Below the pieces are notes generated by a model. The model was given only the letters and a program-made list of their open reading frames with translations. It searched no databases and was not told the origin of the DNA. Source: Deltaproteobacteria bacterium UBA1386 (GTDB lineage Bacteria; Desulfobacterota; Syntrophorhabdia; Syntrophorhabdales; Syntrophorhabdaceae). Taken from it: a stretch of DNA of 20,134 nt. This document shows positions 13,125 to 20,134 of the stretch, piece after piece. The translations under genes were made by a program, and so were the position numbers. The first letter of the stretch is position 1, and each line of letters begins with the position of its first letter. The DNA lies in assembly GCA_002305765.1 (NCBI GenBank), contig DBQU01000010.1, positions 1 to 20,134 of the forward strand, given 5' to 3'.

Positions 13125-15175
13125 CGGCGGACAAGGACGCGGGTCGAATCGACGATCGACTGTCGGCACATGCAAAGCATGGGGCTCTGCGGGGTCGCGA
13201 TCATGGAGATCACGGAGGCCATGGAGGCAACCATGCCCATATGGTAGCCGACTTCAGGAAGCGCTTCTGGATATCGCTCGCCGTGACGCTCCCCATCCTG
13301 GTTCTGTCTCCCATGATCCAGTCCTTCCTCGGAATAAGGGAAGCAGTCACATTTACCGGGGACCGCTATCTTCTCTGGACCCTCTCCTCCGTCGTCTTCC
13401 TCTATGGCGGCTGGCCTTTTCTGAAAGGGATTTTCAGGGAACTCGCCGATAAACGGCCCGCCATGATGACGCTCATAGCTGTGGCTATTGCCACGGCATA
13501 CGTTTACAGCAGCATCGTGGTCTTTGGACTGGAGGGAAAGGTCCTGTTCTGGGAGTTGGCCACCCTGATCGACATTATGCTCCTCGGCCACTGGATAGAG
13601 ATGAGATCCGTTATGGGCGCTTCCCGTGCCCTGGAAGAACTGGCAAAACTGATGCCCTCCGAGGCCCATCAACTCATGCCCGACGGCAGCACCCGCGACG
13701 TACCCCTGGACCAGCTCGGAACAGGAGATAGGGTCCTGATCAAGCCAGGTGAAAAGATCCCCGTAGACGGTGATGTGGTCGAAGGACAAACCTCCGTAAA
13801 TGAGGCCATGCTCACCGGCGAATCGAGGCCCGTCTCAAAGCAGCCGGGAGATAGGGTGCTCGGGGGAGCGATCAATGGAGAAGGCTCCGTTACGGTGGAA
13901 GTCAAGAAAACCGGTGAGGAATCCTTTCTCTCCCAGGTGATAGATCTCGTCAGACAGGCCCAGGAGAGCAAGTCGAAAACTCAGGGCCTGGCCAACAGGG
14001 CCGCCCTCTGGTTGACGATTACCGCGTTGGGAGGAGGGATCCTGACCATAGTCATCTGGCTGGCCATTGTTCGCGCGGACTTTGACTTCGCCCTCGAGCG
14101 GATGGTCACCGTCATGGTGATCGCGTGCCCTCACGCTCTCGGACTTGCGGTTCCCCTGGTCGTCGCTGTCTCCACCGCGCTTGCCGCGGGCAGCGGGCTT
14201 CTCATAAGGAACCGGGCGGCCTTCGAGAGAGCCAGAAACATTCAGGCTATTATCTTCGATAAAACAGGGACCCTGACACAGGGAAAATTCGGCGTCACCG
14301 ATACGATCGTCTTCCGGGACGACCTGGAGGAAGGGGAACTCCTGAAGTATGCGGCCTCCGTGGAATCCCGTTCGGAGCATCCCATAGCGCAGGGAATTGC
14401 CTCTTCCTCAGGGGAAACATTCAAGGTTGAGGGCTTCAAGGCGATCCCCGGCAAGGGAGCGGAAGCAACGGTCGCCGGTAAGGACGTCAAGGTCGTCAGT
14501 CCCGGGTACCTTCGGGAAAATAACATTCCGGTGGAGGATGAAAGAATTCAACAGTTGGGCTCTCAGGGCAAGACGGTGGTCTTCGTTATGATAGACGGGG
14601 GGCTGAAGGGCGCCGTCGCCCTTGCTGATATTATCAGACCCGAATCGAAGCAGGCCATATCACGGCTCAAGGAAATGGGCATCAGATGCATGATGCTGAC
14701 CGGGGACAACAGGCTTGTGGCCAGGTGGGTCTCCGACGAGATAGGTCTGGATGAGTATTTCGCGGAAGTGCTGCCACAAGAGAAGGCCGAAAAAGTGAAA
14801 GAGGTCCAGTCCCGCCGGCTGATTGTCGCGATGACGGGAGACGGAGTGAATGACGCCCCGGCCCTTGCGCAGGCCGACGTCGGTATCGCCATAGGGGCAG
14901 GAACGGACGTGGCGGTCGAAACGGCTGATATTGTTCTGGTAAAGAGCAATCCCGTTGATGTCGTATCCATACTTGGGCTTTCACGGGCGACGTACAGAAA
15001 GATGGTCCAGAATCTTATCTGGGCCACAGGATACAACGCCTTCGCTCTTCCTCTAGCGGCCGGCGTGTTTTACCAATCAGGCATTATCCTGACCCCTGCC
15101 GTGGGGGCGATCCTGATGGGTCTCAGCACGGTGATCGTTGCGGTTAACGCGAGGTTCCTGAAGATCGTCAGATAA
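13121..15175 (+). CDS. copB: Copper-type P1B ATPase with CPH motif (CopB-like)
   Basis: This 684-residue inner-membrane pump exports copper (probably Cu or Ag ions) using ATP. The N-terminal 50 residues are His-rich with no CxxC heavy-metal domain, as in CopB. The conserved parts are complete: T232-G-E-S in the actuator domain, the membrane metal motif C336-P-H, phosphorylation site D380-K-T-G-T, H420-P in the nucleotide domain, and hinge G573-D-G-V-N-D578. CPH rather than CPC marks the P1B-3 type. ATG 13121 is chosen because it overlaps the stop of the YHS mini-ORF. The TTG at 12986 would add 45 residues unlike any ATPase N-terminus, and it has no ribosome site. No metal regulator or CopA-like partner is in the window. 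The gene symbol is by type, and the exact metal is not proven. Confidence 0.92.
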   Translation: MTADKDAGRIDDRLSAHAKHGALRGRDHGDHGGHGGNHAHMVADFRKRFWISLAVTLPILVLSPMIQSFLGIREAVTFTGDRYLLWTLSSVVFLYGGWPFLKGIFRELADKRPAMMTLIAVAIATAYVYSSIVVFGLEGKVLFWELATLIDIMLLGHWIEMRSVMGASRALEELAKLMPSEAHQLMPDGSTRDVPLDQLGTGDRVLIKPGEKIPVDGDVVEGQTSVNEAMLTGESRPVSKQPGDRVLGGAINGEGSVTVEVKKTGEESFLSQVIDLVRQAQESKSKTQGLANRAALWLTITALGGGILTIVIWLAIVRADFDFALERMVTVMVIACPHALGLAVPLVVAVSTALAAGSGLLIRNRAAFERARNIQAIIFDKTGTLTQGKFGVTDTIVFRDDLEEGELLKYAASVESRSEHPIAQGIASSSGETFKVEGFKAIPGKGAEATVAGKDVKVVSPGYLRENNIPVEDERIQQLGSQGKTVVFVMIDGGLKGAVALADIIRPESKQAISRLKEMGIRCMMLTGDNRLVARWVSDEIGLDEYFAEVLPQEKAEKVKEVQSRRLIVAMTGDGVNDAPALAQADVGIAIGAGTDVAVETADIVLVKSNPVDVVSILGLSRATYRKMVQNLIWATGYNAFALPLAAGVFYQSGIILTPAVGAILMGLSTVIVAVNARFLKIVR

Positions 15176-15472
15176 GACCCTTGCACGAACTCCTCGGGAG
15201 GCCGGCCCACAACCTCTGAGCTGTTGCTAAGGCCGTGGCCCGCCGCTTCGATCACGGCTCATCTGCCTCCTCCTGTCCGCACAGCCTGATAAAGAGAAAA
15301 GCGCCGCAGGAATGCCAGGATCCGAGGATCATCCGCGGGATCGGATAATTCGCCATTTACAGACCGGCTCACTTGTGATAACAGTTTGGTGCCCGAGAGG
15401 CAAGACAGGGATTTTCCGCGCGCGGGAAGCTTCCCGGCCGTCAAGGGCAACGACAGTTGAAAGGAGTTCGCA
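15176..15472. other. Intergenic region between copper ATPase and Bcr/CflA exporter
   Basis: No gene is seen on either strand. The inverted repeat ATCCGA...TCGGAT around 15323-15346 has a 15-base loop and is weak. No terminator hairpin with a T-run follows the ATPase, so read-through into the exporter gene is possible. No convincing promoter was found. Confidence 0.4.
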
Positions 15473-15475
15473 CTG
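15461..15475 (+). promoter_or_regulatory. Ribosome site AAGGAG placed 6 bases before an in-frame CTG
   Basis: AAGGAG at 15461-15466 lies 6 bases before CTG 15473-15475, which is in the frame of the Bcr/CflA exporter with no stop between. The GTG codons at 15533 and 15539 have no purine-rich site at the right distance. The exporter may therefore start at CTG and be 425 residues long. Confidence 0.4.
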
Positions 15476-15532
15476 CATTCCACCCCTGAAGAGAAGCAAA
15501 AGGACCGGGGGGAATCCCGCGCCGCATCCGGC

Positions 15533-16750
15533 GTGCCGGTGGACCCCGAACAAACCCTCGAACGGAAACAACCCGCCGCCCTGATAATCGTTCTCGCCAG
15601 CATAATGGCTATCGGCCCGTTTTCTACAGATATGTATCTTCCGGCCTTTCTTGCCATTGCCAGGGGTCTGGAGACGGATATTGCCCACGTGGGGCTTTCA
15701 CTCACGAGTTTTTTCCTCGGAGTCTCCATCGGCCAGATTGTCTACGGCCCCCTGCTGGACCGGTATGGACGGAAGAAACCGCTCATGCTCGGCTTCCTTG
15801 CCTACACAGCGGCCTCCGTCGGCTGCGCCCTTTCGCCGACCATAGCCATTCTCGTGGCTATGCGTTTTCTCGCGGGCGTCGGCGCGTGCGTCGGGATCGT
15901 GGGCAGCCGGGCCGTCGTGCGCGACCTATTTTCTGGCACCGAGATGGCCCGGATGCTGTCCCTGCTCATGATGGTCTTCGGCATCGCCCCGATCGTTGCT
16001 CCCACCATTGGAAGCCTCGTGGTGTCTGTGTCCGATTGGCAGTATATCTTTGTGGTCCTCGCCGCTATCGGCCTTCTCGTATTCCTGGCCATGGGCAGGT
16101 TTCTGCAGGAGACAAAAGGCCACGATACCTCCATCTCCCTTCATCCGAAAAACGTGATTCTGGAGTACGTCGACGTGTTCAGGAACAGGGTATTCCTTAC
16201 GTACGGATTGGTGACGGCTGCCGCGACCGCGGGGTTCTTCGCCTACATCGCCGGGTCGGCCTTTGTCTACATGAGCCTCCTCGGATTCACGGAGACGGAA
16301 TTCGGCTTTATATACGGAGGGAATGTGGTGGGCCTCGTGCTGTCAAACCAGGTGAACAGGATGCTCCTCAGGAAGCACGGCATCGTAAAGCTGTTACGGA
16401 TAGTGACGGTCATCCAGTTCCTTCTCATAGCACTCCTGTTGATAGGAGGACTGGCAGGGTTCGCCGGAAAGGCGGCGATCCTTTGTCTCATCTTCTGTTA
16501 CCTCTTCGGTTTCGGATGCGTCACATCGAATGCTATAACCATGGCCCTGGAGCCCTTCACGAGGAACGCGGGAACCGCCTCGGCGCTTATCGGAAGCCTC
16601 CAGATGGTGGCCGGCGCCCTGTCATCGGGACTGCTGACCTGGCTGCACAATGGAACGATCATCCCGGTGGTATCGATAATGGCCGGGACCACATGCATCG
16701 GCCTTATCCTGCTCTTCGGCTCCAGGCCGATCACCGACGAAACCCCCTAG
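15533..16750 (+). CDS. Bcr/CflA-family MFS drug exporter
   Basis: The protein has 405 residues from GTG 15533 and about 12 membrane helices. Family marks of the Bcr/CflA (DHA1) group are clear: A-I-G-P-F-S-T-D-M-Y-L-P-A-F in the first helix, motif A as Y-G-P-L-L-D-R-Y-G-R-K-K-P-L between helices 2 and 3, R-F-L-A-G-V-G-A-C in helix 4, and F-G-I-A-P-I-V-A-P-T-I-G-S in motif C. Known members export bicyclomycin, sulfonamides, chloramphenicol or cysteine by proton antiport. The substrate here is unknown. The start is uncertain: a well-placed ribosome site favours CTG 15473, which would add a 20-residue charged cytoplasmic head, while GTG 15533 or 15539 gives the usual length. It lies downstream of the copper ATPase on the same strand but with a gap of about 300 bases. 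Confidence 0.9.
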   Translation: MPVDPEQTLERKQPAALIIVLASIMAIGPFSTDMYLPAFLAIARGLETDIAHVGLSLTSFFLGVSIGQIVYGPLLDRYGRKKPLMLGFLAYTAASVGCALSPTIAILVAMRFLAGVGACVGIVGSRAVVRDLFSGTEMARMLSLLMMVFGIAPIVAPTIGSLVVSVSDWQYIFVVLAAIGLLVFLAMGRFLQETKGHDTSISLHPKNVILEYVDVFRNRVFLTYGLVTAAATAGFFAYIAGSAFVYMSLLGFTETEFGFIYGGNVVGLVLSNQVNRMLLRKHGIVKLLRIVTVIQFLLIALLLIGGLAGFAGKAAILCLIFCYLFGFGCVTSNAITMALEPFTRNAGTASALIGSLQMVAGALSSGLLTWLHNGTIIPVVSIMAGTTCIGLILLFGSRPITDETP

Positions 16751-16862
16751 GAAGTATCCCGGGAAGGCCTTTTACACTTCCACGGCGCATCGCAGGTGGG
16801 TCCTCCGTCCCCTTGACCACCAACACCAACGGCAACCCTTCCGCAGGTAATGCGAATCCCGG

Positions 16863-17546
16863 TCACCTGCTCGACCTGAAATGCCTCCAATGTCTTATGA
16901 TGACAGGAAGGATGGCGAAAAAGGACAGAGCCAGGAATGCCGTCACAATTCTTGGCGACAGGATCTCTTCAACGGTCCTTATTGTTGCCATCTGCTGCCC
17001 GGCATAAGAGTAAACAAAGGCGCCCGGAAGAATCCCGATCGACGTTGCCGACACGAACTTACCGAGAGACATCCTGGTCAGACCAGCCATGTAGTTTACA
17101 AGAAAGAACGGCAGCGCCGGGACGATCCTCAGAACGAAAAGGTAGTTCGGGCCATGTTTTTCCATCTCCCTGTTGAATGCGGCAAGCTGTGACCCGAATC
17201 TCTTCTGGATCGAATTTCCCAGGAAGTAGCGAGATGACAGGAACGCGAGCGCCGCGCCGATGGTCATAACCACGTCCACCAGAATGACCGCCCTGACAAC
17301 CCCGAACAGGAAACCGCTCAGGATGGACAATACGAGCGCTCCAGGAACAAGGAACGCCGTTGATATCAGGACGAGGGAGAACAACGCGATCGAGAACAGG
17401 TAATGGCGCTCGACACACAATTGGAGAGCATCGCGGTGCTTCCTTACCACCTCAAAGGTCAGCAGATCGCCCCACGCGATGTACCCCGCAACGAGGCCGG
17501 CCAGAAAGAGAAGAAGAAGCCCGAGTTGAAATCCGTATCGTCTCAT
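16863..17546 (-). CDS. TVP38/TMEM64 (VTT domain) family membrane protein
   Basis: The 227-residue protein has an N-terminal membrane helix (about 7-24) and then the VTT/SNARE-associated core. This core has the re-entrant segment G-A-L-V-L-S-I-L-S-G-F-L-F-G, the helix with A-L-A-F-L-S-S-R-Y, the conserved F-V-L-R-I-V-P-A-L-P-F-F-L-V-N-Y-M-A-G loop and the final G-I-L-P-G-A-F-V-Y-S-Y-A-G block. Proteins of this family (DedA-related) are membrane transporters or lipid scramblases. Several bacterial members are fused to phospholipase D domains, and such a domain is encoded on the other strand nearby. ATG 17546 is chosen because AGGA lies 4 bases before it and the length fits the family. A GTG at 17639 would add 31 basic residues with no ribosome site. 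It is divergent from the EEP-PLD pair. Confidence 0.88.
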   Translation of the reverse strand: MRRYGFQLGLLLLFLAGLVAGYIAWGDLLTFEVVRKHRDALQLCVERHYLFSIALFSLVLISTAFLVPGALVLSILSGFLFGVVRAVILVDVVMTIGAALAFLSSRYFLGNSIQKRFGSQLAAFNREMEKHGPNYLFVLRIVPALPFFLVNYMAGLTRMSLGKFVSATSIGILPGAFVYSYAGQQMATIRTVEEILSPRIVTAFLALSFFAILPVIIRHWRHFRSSR

Positions 17547-17620
17547 GAGATCCTGTTTGCCGTCATCAAACTGCCTCCGGCGTGAGAGCAGCCGTATACT
17601 TGCCTTTCGGCCCCTCCCTC

Positions 17621-17649
17621 TTGAAAGAGCCGCTTTCACTCGTTAGATT
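17621..17649 (+). promoter_or_regulatory. Candidate promoter of the EEP-PLD pair
   Basis: TTGAAA (17621-17626), 17 bases, then TAGATT (17644-17649) matches five and four of six positions. Transcription would begin at about 17656-17658, at the ATG itself. That fits the absence of a ribosome site and suggests a leaderless message. Confidence 0.35.
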
Positions 17650-17657
17650 CTGTCTGT

Positions 17658-18437
17658 ATGAGAGAACGCCAGAGTTTGACGCTTCTGACCTATAATACGC
17701 ACAGCGCCGTTGGAACCGACGGGGCGATCGCGCCCGAAAGGATCGCGGATGTGCTATCGGAGTGCGATCCCGATATAATCTGCCTTCAGGAGCTGGACAT
17801 CGGACTGAGACGAACGGGCTCGGTGGACCAGGCGCGGTACATCGCCTGCCAGCTCAAGATGTCTTATCACTTTCACCCTGCGCTTCATATCGCGGAAGGC
17901 CAGTATGGAAACGCGGTTCTGACCCGGTTTCCCATGCGTCTCGTTCGCGCCGGCGCTCTCCCGGGGCTGCCTCAACGCTCAAGGCTCGAGAAAAGAGGGG
18001 CCGTCTGGGTCGAGGTGCTCGTTCAGGACCGCCCGGTTCAGATCGTGACTGTCCACATGGGTCTCAACCGCCGCGAACGCCTCGCGCAGGCAGTCGCTCT
18101 CACGGGTCCCGAATGGGTAGGAGCCCCTCAGTGCAAACTTCCCGTCATACTCTGCGGCGATCTCAATGCCCTGCCCGCCTCCCCCGTGCACCGCCTGTTC
18201 AGGGCCAACATGAGAGATGCGCACCTCGCTGCGGGACGCCCCCAGGCCACGTGGCCGAGTAAATGCGCGATTGCACGGATCGATTACATCTATGTCTCGA
18301 AGGATGTTATTGTGCGCGATTGCACGGTGCATCGCTCACGCCTGGCAAGGCTTGCGTCGGACCATCTTCCTCTTCTGGCTCGCCTGGAGATCACCGAGCC
18401 CGAAGGCATGAGGTTCACGGATGAAGAAGATACTTGA
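17658..18437 (+). CDS. Endonuclease/exonuclease/phosphatase-family protein
   Basis: This 259-residue metal-dependent phosphodiesterase fold has every catalytic block: L-T-Y-N13-T-H, C-L-Q-E45-L-D (metal-binding Glu), Y-G-N-A-V-L-T-R-F-P, T-V-H-M-G-L, C-G-D-L-N-A-L-P-A-S-P-V-H (Asp and Asn), A-T-W-P-S...R-I-D-Y-I-Y-V-S and the closing S-D-H-L-P-L. The family includes DNases, sphingomyelinases and inositol phosphatases, and no signal peptide is seen, so it should be cytoplasmic. Its stop lies 17 bases inside the next gene, the PLD-like protein, so the two are translated together. Proteins of this type next to PLD/VTT genes suggest a role in lipid headgroup or phosphodiester cleavage, but the substrate is unknown. 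No ribosome site is seen before the ATG, and a promoter close upstream suggests a leaderless transcript. Confidence 0.88.
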   Translation: MRERQSLTLLTYNTHSAVGTDGAIAPERIADVLSECDPDIICLQELDIGLRRTGSVDQARYIACQLKMSYHFHPALHIAEGQYGNAVLTRFPMRLVRAGALPGLPQRSRLEKRGAVWVEVLVQDRPVQIVTVHMGLNRRERLAQAVALTGPEWVGAPQCKLPVILCGDLNALPASPVHRLFRANMRDAHLAAGRPQATWPSKCAIARIDYIYVSKDVIVRDCTVHRSRLARLASDHLPLLARLEITEPEGMRFTDEEDT

Positions 18438-20133
18438 GCGAGGAAGGAATTGCTGGGACGTAGCGGACGTCACCGGATCAGGTCTTCTGGTCGATGCCCG
18501 CGATTTCTATAAGGCCTTCTACGAGGCCGCGCGCCGGGCCGTCAACTATATACTTCTTGCAGGCTGGCAGTTCGACAGCGAGGTTCGGCTTTTGCACCGC
18601 GGTGACATGGGGAAAGACGAGGAAGAGGTGCGCCTGCTGCCTTTTCTGAAGCAACTTTGCAGCGCAAACCGTAACCTCCGGGTCCTGATACTGGCATGGG
18701 ACTTCAGCGTCCTTTTTGCAGAAGGCAGGGAATGGTTCCAGGACCTGCTGTTCAGCGACTGGGGTCGCAACGGTCAGATCCATTTCCGATTCGACGGCAG
18801 TCATGCCGTCGGGGCCAGTCACCACCGAAAGCTCGTCGTCATCGACGGGATTACAGCGTTTGTCGGCGGCATGGACCTCTGTGAGAAACGATGGGACGAC
18901 CGCCGGCATCTGAGGGTGAGTCCCGATCGTGTCGATACCGCCGGGCAAGCTTATGAGGCCGTTCACGACATTCAGTCCTGCATCGAAGGTAAGGCGGCAG
19001 AGAGACTTGCCGATCTTTTCGGCGATTGGTGGTGTGAAGCTGGCGGCGGTTCCGTTGACCTTCCTGCACCTGAGGACGACTCGCCCGTCACAGTAACTCC
19101 AACACTACCACTCTCAGCCCGGGAAGTCGCCATAAGCCGAACGCAGGCAAGAACGCTCGTTCCGGCCCGTGAGCCCGCGAGAGAGATCAGGCAGCTCTAC
19201 GGTGACGCCATCGAGGCCGCGGAAAGTCTCATATATATCGAAAATCAATTCTTCACGTCCCGCGCGGTGCACGACGCCCTGATCGAACGGATGAACCGGA
19301 GGAACAGATCTCGTCTGCGGGTCATCGTCATGCTCCCGAGGTGGCCACATTCGTTATTGGAAAGAATATCCCTCGTCGCAGCGCAAACCATGGCTCTCTC
19401 GTCCCTCCGGGACACGGCCGCGCGCAACGGGCATGACCTCGGCATCTACTCTTTGCAACCCCAGGGGCGCCACGAAAAAGACGCTCAAACATACATCCAC
19501 TCCAAGCTGCTCATCGTGGACGATCGCTTTCTGACTGTGGGCTCGGCAAATCTGACCAACCGGAGCATGGGACTCGACACGGAACTGAACGTGGCGTGGG
19601 AGACAAGCAGCCCCGGTGAACAGGGGTTGATGAAATCCATACGACGCGCACGCGAAAGTCTGCTCGCGGAGCACACCGGTGCCCCCTGGAGGGCGCGTCG
19701 CCGCTTGCGCCGCGTGGAAAGCCTCGTTTCAGAGCTCGACGGAATTGCCGCCAGACCTGGTTCCCGGCTGCTCCCCCATTCGGCGGACACCGGGGCCCTG
19801 CCAGTCGACTTGCTGACCCAGATGGGAGAAACGTTCACTTTTGACCCCGAGGAGCCGCTGATCGAAGAGGCGGTCCATGAATTCGTGTCCCGGGAGCCTG
19901 CAAGACCTTCACCGAGCGGGCTGGACGTGCCCGACAAGACCGTTCCCGGGCAGAGCGGCAGCCACGCTGCCCGGGACACGGACCGGACATCGACCGCTTC
20001 GAGCGACAGGTCCCGTCTAAAGGTCCTGGTGCTGAAGTCATCCTTCTTTCAACCCGCTCTGGTGCGGCGCCTGGTGATCGGCGCAATGCTCATAGGATCA
20101 GCGCTGACCGCTCTGTACCTGCTCCTATTCTAG
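18421..20133 (+). CDS. Phospholipase D-like protein with two HKD motifs and a C-terminal membrane anchor
   Basis: The 570-residue protein has two intact HKD catalytic motifs: H135-R-K137-L-V-V-I-D142 followed by G-G-M-D-L, and H360-S-K362-L-L-I-V-D367 followed by G-S-A-N-L-T-N-R-S. The layout resembles bacterial PLD/cardiolipin-synthase-like enzymes that cleave or transfer phosphatidyl groups. No signal peptide is seen. Residues 480-540 form a low-complexity Ser/Pro/Asp linker, and a single hydrophobic helix (about 545-568) ends the protein just before the stop, as a tail anchor or as the first helix of a lost VTT domain. In many bacteria the PLD part continues into a VTT domain in one polypeptide, but here a VTT protein is encoded separately on the other strand. 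The start is supported by GAGG 7 bases before ATG 18421. The stop is at 20131-20133, one base from the window end. Confidence 0.9.
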   Translation: MKKILERGRNCWDVADVTGSGLLVDARDFYKAFYEAARRAVNYILLAGWQFDSEVRLLHRGDMGKDEEEVRLLPFLKQLCSANRNLRVLILAWDFSVLFAEGREWFQDLLFSDWGRNGQIHFRFDGSHAVGASHHRKLVVIDGITAFVGGMDLCEKRWDDRRHLRVSPDRVDTAGQAYEAVHDIQSCIEGKAAERLADLFGDWWCEAGGGSVDLPAPEDDSPVTVTPTLPLSAREVAISRTQARTLVPAREPAREIRQLYGDAIEAAESLIYIENQFFTSRAVHDALIERMNRRNRSRLRVIVMLPRWPHSLLERISLVAAQTMALSSLRDTAARNGHDLGIYSLQPQGRHEKDAQTYIHSKLLIVDDRFLTVGSANLTNRSMGLDTELNVAWETSSPGEQGLMKSIRRARESLLAEHTGAPWRARRRLRRVESLVSELDGIAARPGSRLLPHSADTGALPVDLLTQMGETFTFDPEEPLIEEAVHEFVSREPARPSPSGLDVPDKTVPGQSGSHAARDTDRTSTASSDRSRLKVLVLKSSFFQPALVRRLVIGAMLIGSALTALYLLLF

Positions 20134-20134
20134 G

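Noticed and set aside
15259..15729. 156-codon minus-strand frame over the Bcr/CflA start region
   Set aside because: It is antisense to the exporter's first helices and its hydrophobicity mirrors them. There is no ribosome site.

Overview
The window reads as chromosomal DNA of a GC-rich Gram-negative bacterium. A periplasmic or secreted lytic-transglycosylase-like protein, a Bcr/CflA exporter, a CopB-type copper ATPase with a YHS remnant, and an anti-sigma-kinase/acetyltransferase fusion would all fit a deltaproteobacterial (Desulfobacterota) lineage. That placement is inferred from gene style only, because no marker gene is present. There are no rRNA or tRNA genes, IS elements, phage genes or CRISPR arrays. 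The genes are mostly single transcription units on alternating strands, so this looks like an ordinary housekeeping and accessory region rather than an island.

Layout, left part (1-8417): the N-terminal half of a methyl-accepting chemotaxis protein runs off the left edge on the minus strand. It is followed by a secreted DUF2330-like protein (minus). Divergent from that is an exported protein with a C-terminal SLT-type domain (plus). A complete glycogen phosphorylase (minus) comes next, divergent from a gene coding for a GHKL ATPase domain fused to one clear and one possible GNAT domain (plus).

Middle part (8427-12688): a 14-TM-type DHA2 exporter (minus) is divergent from a membrane acyltransferase-3 protein (plus). 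A small pyridoxamine-phosphate-oxidase-fold protein (plus), a small exported four-cysteine protein (minus) and a 73-residue protein of unknown function (plus) follow.

Right part (12689-20134): a CopB-like CPH-type P1B ATPase is preceded, with an ATGA overlap, by a 23-codon YHS-domain fragment carrying the only strong ribosome binding site there. A Bcr/CflA exporter follows. The window ends with a likely lipid-related module: a TVP38/TMEM64 (VTT) membrane protein on the minus strand, divergent from an endonuclease/exonuclease/phosphatase-fold protein whose stop overlaps the start of a two-HKD phospholipase D-like protein with one C-terminal membrane helix.

No single undescribed system stands out beyond doubt. 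The points most worth a second look are the YHS mini-ORF coupled to the copper ATPase, the split EEP/PLD/VTT module, the ATPase-GNAT fusion, the SLT-like protein that appears to lack the catalytic glutamate, and several start-site puzzles: a CTG codon with an ideal ribosome site, and a promoter lying on top of a start codon.
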